A stretch of DNA of 12,419 bases from an uncultured Lachnospiraceae bacterium (GTDB lineage: Bacteria; Bacillota; Clostridia; Lachnospirales; Lachnospiraceae): contig CACZOS010000202.1 in NCBI GenBank assembly GCA_902782815.1, positions 1-12,419 of the forward strand. Direction: 5' to 3'. A program made the position numbers and the translations under genes. Below are positions 1 through 7,630 of the stretch, one piece after another; positions within the stretch are counted from its first letter, which is position 1; each line of letters opens with the position of its first letter. The notes beneath the pieces were generated by a model that had not been told where the DNA came from, did no database searches, and saw nothing but the letters and a program-made list of their open reading frames with translations.

Positions 1-828
1 CTGAATATTCAGGGCACCCGCGGCAACTGCCTCGGTCTGGGCGCTGTTGGGGCTTAAATGGTTCATTCTGTCCCTCCGGAAGATCCGGATGGCTCCTTTT
101 GTATCATACCTCAGGATTGCCGTGGCTACGATCATCAGGACTGCGGCGATCCTGGCCGGGAGAAAATTGCAAAGATCATCCAGGTGGGCGGAAGCATGTC
201 CGATATGGATCAGCTCATCGTTCCGGTAAGCCACCATGGAATCCAGAGTATTTACCGCCTTGTAGGCGAAACCCAGGGGAGCTCCTCCCAGGGCTATAAA
301 AAACAGTGGGGCGATCACTCCGTCCGCCGTGTTCTCCGCGATGGTCTCCACATCGGCCTTGGCGATCTCGCTCTCATCAAGCTCCATGGTATCTCTGCCC
401 ACCAGATAGGACATCTCTTTCCTGGCCCCTTCAAGGTCTCCCTCCTTCAGCCGCTTATAGACTTTCATGGATTCCCTTTTCAGGCTCTTGGTGGCAAGGA
501 TCTGGTAAATGAAAAAACTTTCCAGGGCAAAGGCCAGAAGGGGATGAATAAGCCGGGCGGCAAAAAGGATTCCGTATACTGCCAGAAATGTTCCCGGAAC
601 GATAACCGCCGTCAGCAGATATCCTGCCGCCAGTTCCGCCTTTTCCTTCCGTTCAATCCCCCTGCTTACGCGTTCACCATAGGAACAGCCGTAAATCAGC
701 CGGTGAAGCCCTTCTTTAATTTTCGTGATAAACCATCCGATGATCTGCACCGGATGGATCAGCCCGTGGGGATCTCCGAAGATCAGATCCAGGACGAACC
801 CCAGGACCATGGCATAGATCAGTTTCAT
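1..828 (-). CDS. cbiB: Adenosylcobinamide-phosphate synthase CbiB/CobD, 3' end outside window
   Basis: Integral membrane enzyme that joins (R)-1-amino-2-propanol or its phosphate to adenosylcobyric acid, giving adenosylcobinamide (phosphate), late in B12 synthesis. The reverse strand reads from ATG at 828 through 276 open codons to the window edge without a stop. Family signatures seen: FGDP near residue 17, ENTADGVIAPLFF at 165-177, YKAVNTLDSM at 189-198, DDLCNFLPAR at 217-226 and SPNSAQTEA at 259-267. Hydrophobic stretches near 1-17, 68-108, 170-186 and 223-238 fit the multi-spanning topology of the family. The protein is usually about 310-330 residues, so roughly the last 40-50 should lie beyond base 1. 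AGAGG at 833-837 sits 4 nt before the ATG and supports this start. The gene follows cbiA by 36 nt. Identity is near certain; the C-terminus is unseen. Confidence 0.95.
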   Translation of the reverse strand, partial: MKLIYAMVLGFVLDLIFGDPHGLIHPVQIIGWFITKIKEGLHRLIYGCSYGERVSRGIERKEKAELAAGYLLTAVIVPGTFLAVYGILFAARLIHPLLAFALESFFIYQILATKSLKRESMKVYKRLKEGDLEGARKEMSYLVGRDTMELDESEIAKADVETIAENTADGVIAPLFFIALGGAPLGFAYKAVNTLDSMVAYRNDELIHIGHASAHLDDLCNFLPARIAAVLMIVATAILRYDTKGAIRIFRRDRMNHLSPNSAQTEAVAAGALNIQ

Positions 829-842
829 TTTTCCTCTTTGCT

Positions 843-858
843 GCCGTGTTCAGACGGC
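843..858. other. Small inverted repeat between cbiA and cbiB
   Basis: GCCGT at 843-847 and ACGGC at 854-858 are exact reverse complements with a 6-nt loop. The hairpin would form in the transcript between the cbiA stop and the cbiB Shine-Dalgarno. There is no following U-tract, so it does not look like an intrinsic terminator. A role in RNA stability or translation is possible, but a 5-bp stem can occur by chance. Confidence 0.2.
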
Positions 859-864
859 GTGTGA

Positions 865-2250
865 TCAATTATCTGACAATCCGGCCACAGCAGAAAATTC
901 CGCGGCCATATCCACGAAACGCTCTGCCAGGGCTTTGCAGTTGTGAAAGTAAAAATGTGGATATCCTGCCAGGATACGGTCCTGGCTGTAAAGGCCTTCC
1001 CACCGTCTTCCCGTGGATTTTTCCATAACGGCCGCATTCCCCCGGTCCCTGGCTGTGGAGTAATGAAACTCATGAACCCTGATCCGGTCCCCTTCTCTCA
1101 TGAAGGGGTTATCCCTTCCGGCTGTGAGTGTGACATAGCCGAAATCCATGGACAGACGGCTGGTCATCTGTACATCGGTATGGATCAGTCCCAGCATGGG
1201 CATGGAGGTCCCGTCCGTCTCGATCAGGTTGTCACAGACATACATAAAACCCCCGCATTCCGCGAAAATCGGTTTGCCGGCGGATGCCGCCGCGCGGATG
1301 GATTGTCTCATCCCTTCGTTTTCCGATAATTCTTTCCGATAGGTTTCCGGATATCCTCCTCCCAGATAGATACCTCCGATATCCTCCGGCAGCTGCCGGT
1401 CATTCACCGGGCTGAACCAGACCAGATCGGCCCCCATCTGCTCCAGAATCTCCAGATTTTCCTGATAATAGAAACAGAATGCTTTATCCCTGGCTACGGC
1501 GATCCTGGCTCTCTTCTTCTCCGGTACGGCGGGTTTATCCATCCCGGGCAAAGGAACGGCCTCCGACCCGATCCGCAGGATCTCGTCCAGGTCTATCCCT
1601 TCCCGGGCAGTCTCTCCCAGAACCCGGATGACCTCATCCAGATTGCTGATCTCCGCCGCGGTCATCAGTCCCAGGTGTCTGCTTCCGATATGGATTCCTT
1701 CCCTGGGCGGGAAGTAACCCACCACTTTTATCGGCAGTCTCTTTTCAATCTCTGCCTTCATCATCTGATACATGCCTTTACTGCATCGGTTGAGGATCAC
1801 TCCGGCCACCGGATTTTCCCGGTATTCGATCATCCCTTTGATCAGGGGGATCATGGTGTGGGCCATACCCTTTACGTTCAGGATAAGGATCACCGGGGTG
1901 TCTGTCTCCACGGATACCGTATAAGTGCTTTTTTCGGAGGAAACCCCTATACCGTCATAATAACCCATAACCCCTTCCGCCACGGTAAAATCCGCATCGG
2001 CAGAGTCTTTGGCCATGAGATGGCGAAGATCATCTCCGGTGGAGAAAAAGGGGTCCAGATTCCGGCACTGTCTGCCGGTGATATGGGTATGGAGCATGGG
2101 ATCGATGTAATCCGGTCCGCACTTATAGGCCTGGATGGTGATCCCTCTGTCACACAGAGCCTTCAGCACCCCGCAGGTGATACTGGTTTTTCCGCATCCG
2201 CTGTTCGCTCCGGCGAAAAGGATGCGGGGTATTTTTTTCCTGGTATCCAT
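865..2250 (-). CDS. cbiA: Cobyrinate a,c-diamide synthase CbiA
   Basis: Glutamine- and ATP-dependent amidation of the a and c carboxylates of (cobalt) cobyrinate in the cytosol; first step after corrin ring completion. The 461-residue protein has an N-terminal nucleotide-binding domain with P-loop GANSGCGKT at 14-22, CGPDYIDP at 44-51 and EGVMGYYDG at 92-100. A C-terminal class I glutaminase-like domain carries the nucleophile Cys332 in FAECGGFM, with probable partner His432 in GYPHFYFHN and HEFHYS at 393-398. Length is normal for the family. I chose the ATG at 2250 over the one at 2268 because AAGGAAG at 2256-2262 lies 5 nt upstream of it, while the longer start has no Shine-Dalgarno. Without the upstream gap of 34 nt from cbiJ there is no other separation, so it is probably co-transcribed with its neighbours. 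No missing residue noticed. Confidence 0.97.
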   Translation of the reverse strand: MDTRKKIPRILFAGANSGCGKTSITCGVLKALCDRGITIQAYKCGPDYIDPMLHTHITGRQCRNLDPFFSTGDDLRHLMAKDSADADFTVAEGVMGYYDGIGVSSEKSTYTVSVETDTPVILILNVKGMAHTMIPLIKGMIEYRENPVAGVILNRCSKGMYQMMKAEIEKRLPIKVVGYFPPREGIHIGSRHLGLMTAAEISNLDEVIRVLGETAREGIDLDEILRIGSEAVPLPGMDKPAVPEKKRARIAVARDKAFCFYYQENLEILEQMGADLVWFSPVNDRQLPEDIGGIYLGGGYPETYRKELSENEGMRQSIRAAASAGKPIFAECGGFMYVCDNLIETDGTSMPMLGLIHTDVQMTSRLSMDFGYVTLTAGRDNPFMREGDRIRVHEFHYSTARDRGNAAVMEKSTGRRWEGLYSQDRILAGYPHFYFHNCKALAERFVDMAAEFSAVAGLSDN

Positions 2251-2255
2251 GACAA

Positions 2256-2262
2256 CTTCCTT
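2256..2262 (-). promoter_or_regulatory. Ribosome binding site deciding the cbiA start
   Basis: AAGGAAG on the minus strand, 5 nt before the ATG at 2250. The upstream in-frame ATG at 2268 lacks any purine-rich site at suitable spacing, so the shorter cbiA product is preferred. Confidence 0.7.
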
Positions 2263-2284
2263 CTGCATACTGTCTGTTTCGTAT

Positions 2285-3013
2285 CTATTTCTGTGAATCT
2301 GTTTTTCCGGGACCCGGGCGTCGGATCAGGATCATCTCTATCCCTGCCTGTCTGCAGGCTTCCACCTTCACATCTACCCCGCCCGTTTTTCCACTGTCTT
2401 TGGAAACCATAATACATGCCCCTGTCTTCCCGATAAGCCGGAGGTTGTCCTCCACCGAGAAGGGGGGCATCTCTCCAAAGACATGGTCCCGGGGGTATCC
2501 GGCCTTCCGGCATCCCTCATAAGAGGCAGCGGTATCCAGAACCCGAACATAGAGCCGGTTTTTCCCGTCCTCCACCTGCCGGGCATAAATCCCGCAGGTA
2601 TTGACTCCCGTGGTGAGCAGGATATTTCCCCTGCGCCTGTTTAAAACCGCTATGGCCTCGTCGGTATCCGCCACGGAAATGATCCGGTCATAGTCGTAGA
2701 TCAGGTCCTGGCGCTCATATCGCTCATAGGGGATCTCAAGGATCTCAGCTGCCCTGATCACCGTCTCCGTGACGATCCTGGCAAAGGGGTGGGAAGCATC
2801 AATGATCCGGTCACAGGGGTTTTCCTTAAAAAGTGCCAGAAACCCGTCCAGGTCCAGTCTTCCGATGTGAATATCCACCTGGTATTCTTCCAGCATCTCC
2901 GCGCCCAGATCAGTAGCCACACAGGCCAGGACCTTCCTGCCTTCCTTCAGTTGTTCCACGATCACATCCCTCGACTCGGAGGTTCCTGCGATCACGATCG
3001 TATCATAATTCAT
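2285..3013 (-). CDS. cbiJ: Cobalt-precorrin-6A reductase CbiJ (CobK family)
   Basis: Cytosolic NAD(P)H-dependent reductase that reduces the macrocycle of cobalt-precorrin-6A to cobalt-precorrin-6B, after CbiD and before CbiE/CbiT. The 242-residue product starts with a nucleotide-binding strand-turn IVIAGTSES at 6-14, has the family signature DASHPFA at 72-78, LLTTGVNT at 132-139 and VSKDSGKTGGVDVKVEA at 203-219. These match CbiJ/CobK throughout, and length is normal. The start overlaps the end of cbiL by 11 nt and no Shine-Dalgarno is visible upstream (the preceding bases read ATGATCATCAAAA), so translation probably depends on ribosomes finishing cbiL. The choice between NADH and NADPH cannot be read with certainty. 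Confidence 0.95.
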   Translation of the reverse strand: MNYDTIVIAGTSESRDVIVEQLKEGRKVLACVATDLGAEMLEEYQVDIHIGRLDLDGFLALFKENPCDRIIDASHPFARIVTETVIRAAEILEIPYERYERQDLIYDYDRIISVADTDEAIAVLNRRRGNILLTTGVNTCGIYARQVEDGKNRLYVRVLDTAASYEGCRKAGYPRDHVFGEMPPFSVEDNLRLIGKTGACIMVSKDSGKTGGVDVKVEACRQAGIEMILIRRPGPGKTDSQK

Positions 3014-3698
3014 TTTTGATGATCATCGTTGTAAAATACCCGTATTCCCTGTCAGGGTCAACCGGACCAACGTATTCTCCTTCCATCCCCACATTGCTGA
3101 GCATTACGGCATTGTCCGCTTTTCCCCGGGCTGCCAGCAGATCACAGATCTCCTTTACATGGCTTCCCGCTTTCATGATGATCAGATTGTCAAAGACATC
3201 CAGAGCCTCCTCCACCTGATCCATCCCTTTGAGGGAAGGAATCAGGCCGAAGCCCTCGTTTCCTTCCACAACGGAGATGCCTGCCTTGCTGGCCCCGGCA
3301 CAGAAAGATGGGATACCGGGTACCATCTCCACCTCATATCCCGCTTGCAGCAAGGGTTTATGCACATAGGAATAGGTGCTGTAGATGCCGATATCTCCCA
3401 GGGCCAGCATAGCCACGTTCTTTCCTCCGTCAAGGATCTTCATGACCTGCTCCGCAGCCTCCCTGCGGCAGGCCTCTCTCCTGTTTTTTTCCTTATCCAT
3501 GGTAAAAAGAATCCTTAAGACCTTTTCTTCGGGGATCTCCACTGCCCCCCTGGCGATTTCCAGGGCAAAGCTGATCTCTCCCTCTTTCTTTACGGGGACG
3601 GCCACAAGGTCACATTCCATGATCAGTCTCTTAGCCTTTAAGGTCATCAGTTCCGGGTCTCCGGGACCCACGCCGATTCCGTATAATCTACCTTTCAT
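3003..3698 (-). CDS. cbiL: Cobalt-precorrin-2 C20-methyltransferase CbiL
   Basis: SAM-dependent methylation at C20 of cobalt-sirohydrochlorin (cobalt-precorrin-2), giving cobalt-precorrin-3; the first committed step after cobalt insertion. The 231-residue protein has the class III (tetrapyrrole) methyltransferase fold signatures: GIGVGPGDPELMTLKA at 7-22, ALGDIGIYSTY at 99-109, the VPGIPSF motif at 126-132 and IIMKAGSH at 173-180. The GDPELMTLKA opening and the GD(I/P)..YSTY motif are typical of CbiL/CobI rather than CbiF, CbiH or CobA. GGAG lies about 6 nt before the ATG. It follows cbiK by 36 nt, which suits consecutive reactions: CbiK makes the CbiL substrate. C20-methyl is later lost with the ring-contraction fragment. 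Confidence 0.95.
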   Translation of the reverse strand: MKGRLYGIGVGPGDPELMTLKAKRLIMECDLVAVPVKKEGEISFALEIARGAVEIPEEKVLRILFTMDKEKNRREACRREAAEQVMKILDGGKNVAMLALGDIGIYSTYSYVHKPLLQAGYEVEMVPGIPSFCAGASKAGISVVEGNEGFGLIPSLKGMDQVEEALDVFDNLIIMKAGSHVKEICDLLAARGKADNAVMLSNVGMEGEYVGPVDPDREYGYFTTMIIKNEL

Positions 3699-3734
3699 CC
3701 ATAACTCCTGTCCGACAGATCTGCCCTTTCCGGC

Positions 3735-4517
3735 TCAGATCTGCTCTGCATTTCTCAAATGTTCCGCAAAATGGGCGGCGATGGCATCGATCTCACCTAA
3801 TCCTTCCATGATGACCGATGACCGGAATCCCTCCCGGTCGATGACCGATTTCCAGGAATCCTCCTCCTCACCGGCAAGATCTTCCCTGACATGGATGCCT
3901 GCCACGATCAGAAGAGGCATTAGGATCACATCCTCGATCCGGTTTCTCTTCAGTCTGCGGATGATATAGTCCAGTCTTGGGAAACCTTCCACCGTTCCCA
4001 CGAAGGTCCGTTCATAACCCATATCCCTCATCATATCCTCAAACATGAAATAAGTGTTGTTGGCATGGTGTTCGGAGCCGTGTCCCATGAGAACCAGAGC
4101 CTCTTTTTCTCCCAGGGGATGGGGAAGCTCTCCCATCACAGCCCGGCAGACTGTCTCATAATCCTCCTCGTCAGTGAGAAGGGGTTTTCCCGTCCGGATC
4201 ACCGGAATCCGGTCCCGGTATTCCTCCAGGATGACGGTAAGCTTGTCAACTTCGATGCCACCGATAATATAGGTAGGCTGACAAAGCACCTCCTCATATC
4301 CTTCTTCCACCAGCTTATCCAGGACCTCCCTGGGATTCAGGACATCAATTCCCTTTGTCTTCTTCAGTTTTCGTGCAATGACTCCCGATGTCCATGCCCG
4401 GAAAAAGTCATAATCCGGAAAAGCATTTTTGCAGGTTTCTTCTATATTTTCTATGGCGGCCATGGCTGCTTCGTAACTGCTTCCGAAGCTCACGACCATC
4501 AATGCCTTTTTTGCCAT
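3735..4517 (-). CDS. cbiK: Anaerobic sirohydrochlorin cobaltochelatase CbiK
   Basis: ATP-independent chelatase inserting Co2+ into sirohydrochlorin. The 260-residue protein opens with KALMVVSFGSSY, has QPTYIIGGIE at 80-89, GHGSEHHANNTY at 145-156, GTVEGFPRLD at 174-183 and MPLLIVAGIHV at 200-210. By comparison with Salmonella CbiK, His146 and His209 are the likely catalytic/metal-binding histidines. Where I recall an Asp before the second His (AGDHA) in Salmonella, this protein has Ile (AGIHV). The Cys-containing, periplasmic form found in Desulfovibrio has a signal peptide; none is present here, so the enzyme should be cytosolic. The start is 1 nt after the cbiET stop, with GGAGG-like bases (GGAGGAAAAT) inside the end of cbiET. 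Iron chelation for siroheme is a possible second role, as in other CbiK proteins. Confidence 0.95.
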   Translation of the reverse strand: MAKKALMVVSFGSSYEAAMAAIENIEETCKNAFPDYDFFRAWTSGVIARKLKKTKGIDVLNPREVLDKLVEEGYEEVLCQPTYIIGGIEVDKLTVILEEYRDRIPVIRTGKPLLTDEEDYETVCRAVMGELPHPLGEKEALVLMGHGSEHHANNTYFMFEDMMRDMGYERTFVGTVEGFPRLDYIIRRLKRNRIEDVILMPLLIVAGIHVREDLAGEEEDSWKSVIDREGFRSSVIMEGLGEIDAIAAHFAEHLRNAEQI

Positions 4518-4518
4518 T

Positions 4519-5754
4519 TTATTTTCCTCCCAGCAAAGCAGTAAAGATCATCACCGGATTATTGGTATCCACGATATGATAATGGCCGATCTTTCTTCCC
4601 CGGCCCACCGTGGCCTGGATCAGATCATACTCAGGATCATACCGGCCCAGTATTTCACTGGTCTCCGCGATGGTCTCCAGGGTGACTGCGGATACCGTAA
4701 CCCGGACGGGACTATCGAAGGCAGCGATGGTATCCAGGATTTTTTCCAGCTTTCCACCGCTTCCCCCAATAAAAACCTTGGTGGGCACCGGCAGCTTTTT
4801 CACCTGGTCAGAGGCATCTCCCTCCCAGATGGTAAGATTATCCGCAGAAAACTTTTCTCTGTTTTTTCTGATCAGCCGTATGGCCTGCTCATTTTTTTCC
4901 ACCGCATGAACCTGCCCGAAGGGGACCTGTCTGGCGCATTCGATGGAAACGGAACCTGTCCCCGCGCCGATATCCCAAACGATATCCTCCGGAACAAGCT
5001 TCATCTTATGGAGGATAAGTACCCGGATCTCCTCCTTTGTCATAGGGGTTTTATCCCTCTCGAAATCTTCGTCCGATAAAAAGCAGGGTCTGGTGATCTT
5101 CCTTGGTTCGGGATTTTTGATCATGGCAACGCAAAGTGAAGGAAATTCCTTCTCCGCCATCTCGGCGGGCGGGCCGGAAACCAGAACCTGGTCTTCATAG
5201 GAAAGGTCGGATCCCGCAAAGACCGTCACCTGATCCAGTCCGTAGTCCAGCATGATCCGGGAAAGCCATGCCGGCCCCTGGTCTTTACTGCACAGGAAAA
5301 ATACCCTGCCATTCTCCGTGACATCCATGGCGATGGATCCGGGGCTCCGGCTTCTTCCATGGACACTTAGAAGTCTGGCGTCCTCCATGGTCTCTCCGAA
5401 GGCCGCACCCAGCATCTGCAGGGATCCGATCCCCGGGACAATCTCTATCCTCCAGCCCTCACTGACCGGGTCATCCAGGATAGTTTTATAAAGGCTGTAC
5501 ATCAGGGGGTCACCACTGACAGTCAGGACCACATCCTTCCCCTGTCCCAGCAGGTCATCGATCATGGTTAAGGTGTCTTTTATCTTTCCCATGACCCGGA
5601 AATCCACATCTTCAACTCCGCAGAATTCCCTCAGCATGGGAAGGAGCCGCTTTGCGGCGATGACCGTATGGGCCCGGGCCATTTTTTCTTTTGCTATGGG
5701 CATAAAATATCCGGGGCTCCCCGGACCTATGCCGACAATAGTCAGTAAACTCAT
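4519..5754 (-). CDS. cbiET: Fused CbiE-CbiT: cobalt-precorrin-7 C5- and cobalt-precorrin-6B C15-methyltransferase (decarboxylating)
   Basis: One 411-residue polypeptide with two SAM-dependent enzymes, similar in design to aerobic CobL. Residues 1 to about 215 are CbiE, a class III tetrapyrrole methyltransferase (IVGIGPGSPGY at 6-16, VSGDPLMYS at 79-87, VPGIGSLQ at 106-113), which methylates C5. Residues about 233-411 are CbiT, a Rossmann class I methyltransferase (PMTKEEIRVLIL at 237-248, WDIGAGTGSVSIE at 260-272, AVEKN at 284-288, EGDA at 311-314, FIGGSGG at 328-334), which methylates C15 and decarboxylates the C12 acetate. Both halves keep their cofactor motifs. The start overlaps the cbiD stop as ATGA, and AGGAG within the cbiD tail serves as Shine-Dalgarno. 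Separate cbiE and cbiT are common in anaerobic clusters, so the fused state is a lineage feature, not new. Confidence 0.96.
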   Translation of the reverse strand: MSLLTIVGIGPGSPGYFMPIAKEKMARAHTVIAAKRLLPMLREFCGVEDVDFRVMGKIKDTLTMIDDLLGQGKDVVLTVSGDPLMYSLYKTILDDPVSEGWRIEIVPGIGSLQMLGAAFGETMEDARLLSVHGRSRSPGSIAMDVTENGRVFFLCSKDQGPAWLSRIMLDYGLDQVTVFAGSDLSYEDQVLVSGPPAEMAEKEFPSLCVAMIKNPEPRKITRPCFLSDEDFERDKTPMTKEEIRVLILHKMKLVPEDIVWDIGAGTGSVSIECARQVPFGQVHAVEKNEQAIRLIRKNREKFSADNLTIWEGDASDQVKKLPVPTKVFIGGSGGKLEKILDTIAAFDSPVRVTVSAVTLETIAETSEILGRYDPEYDLIQATVGRGRKIGHYHIVDTNNPVMIFTALLGGK

Positions 5755-6908
5755 GGATTTTCTCCTTTTTCGGGATCCTCTGCAGGGTCTTGCGGGTTCT
5801 TTCTTCCATCTGCGCCATCAGCACAGGGCATGGGGACCAGCACCCGGGCCAGGACCCGGTCCGCATTTTCGCTGGCTGCCAAAAGCTTTTGGTCGGCATC
5901 CAGCAGAATGATCCCCACCTCCGCCATCTCATGGGCAGTTTTTATGCAGTAGACGGAAGCCTTCTGGGCAATATCCGTCCAGATTCTCTCATAACCTTCC
6001 TTCTTCACCAGTTCCATGGCGGATTTGGTGGTAAAACAATCATAAACCCTGCGGATCAGTTCCGTGGGTGCACCCTTCAGAGCCAGATGGGTACAGATGG
6101 TTTCGATCCTGCCGTCCGACACATGGCTATGGGTATTCATGGTACCCGATGCCACCTTTACCAGCTTGCCGGCAAAGCCCCCGATCAGGATGCCGGTAAA
6201 GCCTCTCTCCACCGCCTCCTCGATCATGAAACCGATGTAGTTGCTGACCTGGAGAATACATTTAAAGTCCCCGTACATTGCCTTTAAGGCATTTTCCCCG
6301 GTGGTACCCAGCACAAAGAGGATCTCGCGGAAACCCTGGTTGGCATACATATCCAGCTCGGCCAGCAGGGAGTCCTTCATGGCTTCTTCGCTCATGGGAC
6401 GAACGATTCCGGTGGTGCCAAGTACGGAGAGTCCCCCCAGGATTCCCAGGCGTGGATTAAAAGTCTTCCTGGCCAGTTCCTCTCCCCCGGGAATGCTCAC
6501 CGTGACCACCGCGGCTTTATCTCCGATGATCCGCCGCAGGGCTTTCTCGGTCATCTGACGGGGAACCGGATTGATGGCCCAGTCTCCCGGAGGAATCTTC
6601 AACCCTTCCTGGGTAACCCTGCCGATCCCTTTTCCCCCGATAAAGGAAATGGGACCATTCTCATCAAGGATCTCCACCTGGGTGATCACCTCGCTGCCGT
6701 GGGTGACATCCGGATCATCTCCCGCATCCTTGATGATCCCGCAGGCTCTGTTCTCCCGGGGAATCACCTCAAGATATAATGTTTTTCCGATGGGGGTCTC
6801 CACCTCCACCATATCCGGACACCGGCCGGTAGTCTGCCAAATGGCGGACGCCGCCGCGCCCCCGGTCATGCAGGATCCGGTGGACACACCCTCTCTCAGT
6901 TTTTTCAT
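5751..6908 (-). CDS. cbiD: Cobalt-precorrin-5B C1-methyltransferase CbiD
   Basis: SAM-dependent methylation of C1 after release of the two-carbon fragment from ring contraction; specific to the anaerobic pathway. The 385-residue protein carries the family opening REGVSTGSCMTGGAAASA at 5-22, KDAGDDPDVTHG at 60-71, INPVPR at 112-117, GGLSVLGTTGIVRPMS at 158-173 and GFAGKLVKVASGTMNTHS at 244-261. The fold differs from the class III methyltransferases around it. The start is fixed by the N-terminal motif beginning at residue 5; only a weak purine stretch (GAGATGAGAAGA) precedes it. It follows cbiC by 30 nt and ends in an ATGA overlap with cbiET. The last 20 or so residues are polar and rich in Asp, Glu, Pro and Gly and lie beyond the recognisable domain; their DNA also holds the cbiET ribosome site. 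Confidence 0.96.
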   Translation of the reverse strand: MKKLREGVSTGSCMTGGAAASAIWQTTGRCPDMVEVETPIGKTLYLEVIPRENRACGIIKDAGDDPDVTHGSEVITQVEILDENGPISFIGGKGIGRVTQEGLKIPPGDWAINPVPRQMTEKALRRIIGDKAAVVTVSIPGGEELARKTFNPRLGILGGLSVLGTTGIVRPMSEEAMKDSLLAELDMYANQGFREILFVLGTTGENALKAMYGDFKCILQVSNYIGFMIEEAVERGFTGILIGGFAGKLVKVASGTMNTHSHVSDGRIETICTHLALKGAPTELIRRVYDCFTTKSAMELVKKEGYERIWTDIAQKASVYCIKTAHEMAEVGIILLDADQKLLAASENADRVLARVLVPMPCADGADGRKNPQDPAEDPEKGENP

Positions 6909-6938
6909 GGTCTTCTCATCTCATTATCAATGCCTGTC

Positions 6939-7565
6939 TTACATCTGATAAAGCATGGCGTTGCAGATGGTGGCGGCGATATTGCTGCCGCCTTTTCTGC
7001 CCCTGGGCACGATATAGGGTACACCGGCCTGCATGATCAGCTCTTTGGATTCCACCACATTGACGAATCCCACCGGAGCTCCGATGATCAGAGCGGGTTT
7101 TATTTCCTTATCCCGGATCATCTCGTAGAGTCTGATCAGGGCTGTGGGGGCATTGCCGATGGCAAAAATGATCTCCCCACCCAGGGCTGCACCGCGCTCC
7201 ATACAGATGGCTGCCCGGGTCACGCCCCTTTCTTTGGCTTCCTTTGCCACATCCTCATCGGACATGAAACAATATGCTTCGCCACCGAAGGCAGCCAGTT
7301 TTTTCTTGTTAATCCCGGACCAGGCCATGCGGGTATCCGTCACGATATGGGCTCCCCTTCTGATGGCCTCCATTCCCAGCCTTGCGGCATTCTCGGAAAA
7401 ACAGAGGTTATCCGCATAGTCAAAATCCGCGGAAGTATGGATACACCGCTTTACAATCCCGAATTCCGGATCAGGCCAGGTACGGCCGTTCAGTTCACTG
7501 GTGATGATCTCCATACTGCGTTTTTCTATCTCTTCAGGTTTAACGATCTCGATATGATCAAGCAT
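6939..7565 (-). CDS. cbiC: Cobalt-precorrin-8 methylmutase CbiC
   Basis: Moves the methyl group from C11 to C12 in cobalt-precorrin-8, yielding cobyrinate and completing the corrin ring; no cofactor is needed. The 208-residue protein has the catalytic His43 within KRCIHTSADFDY at 39-50, DTRMAWSGIN at 77-86, AIGNAPTAL at 135-143, GAPVGFVNVVESKE at 162-175 and the phosphate/carboxylate-binding-type RGRKGGSN at 188-195. All match the CbiC/CobH family, and length is standard. GGAGG at 7574-7578 sits 8 nt before the ATG. The gene lies after the 65-nt cobT-cbiC gap, the largest in the window, and 30 nt before cbiD. The paired enzyme that makes its C11-methylated substrate, CbiF, is not in this window. 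Confidence 0.96.
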   Translation of the reverse strand: MLDHIEIVKPEEIEKRSMEIITSELNGRTWPDPEFGIVKRCIHTSADFDYADNLCFSENAARLGMEAIRRGAHIVTDTRMAWSGINKKKLAAFGGEAYCFMSDEDVAKEAKERGVTRAAICMERGAALGGEIIFAIGNAPTALIRLYEMIRDKEIKPALIIGAPVGFVNVVESKELIMQAGVPYIVPRGRKGGSNIAATICNAMLYQM

Positions 7566-7585
7566 ACGTCTCTCCTCCTCTTCTT

Positions 7586-7612
7586 CTAAATTTAGGACTC
7601 CCCCGCAGGGGA
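7586..7612. other. Two small palindromes in the cobT-cbiC gap
   Basis: The 65-nt gap (7566-7630) contains the perfect palindrome CTAAATTTAG at 7586-7595 and the inverted repeat TCCCC (7599-7603)/GGGGA (7608-7612) around a 4-nt loop. Read in the direction of transcription the GC hairpin comes first and no run of U follows, so an intrinsic terminator is not supported. It could mark an RNA processing or stability element, or be chance. No promoter boxes were recognised in the gap. Confidence 0.2.
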
Positions 7613-7630
7613 ATGCTTTCTTTCCGGCTC

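Noticed and set aside
58..864. Plus-strand open frame of 268 codons
   Set aside because: It is antisense to cbiB, whose reverse-strand frame has clear family motifs over the whole length. The plus-strand product is low-complexity, rich in His, Gln and Pro, and resembles no family.
1675..2412. Plus-strand open frame of 245 codons
   Set aside because: Antisense to the cbiA and cbiJ coding regions, with composition typical of shadow frames.
6930..7589. Plus-strand open frame of 219 codons
   Set aside because: Exact antisense of cbiC; no recognisable motifs and no ribosome site of note.
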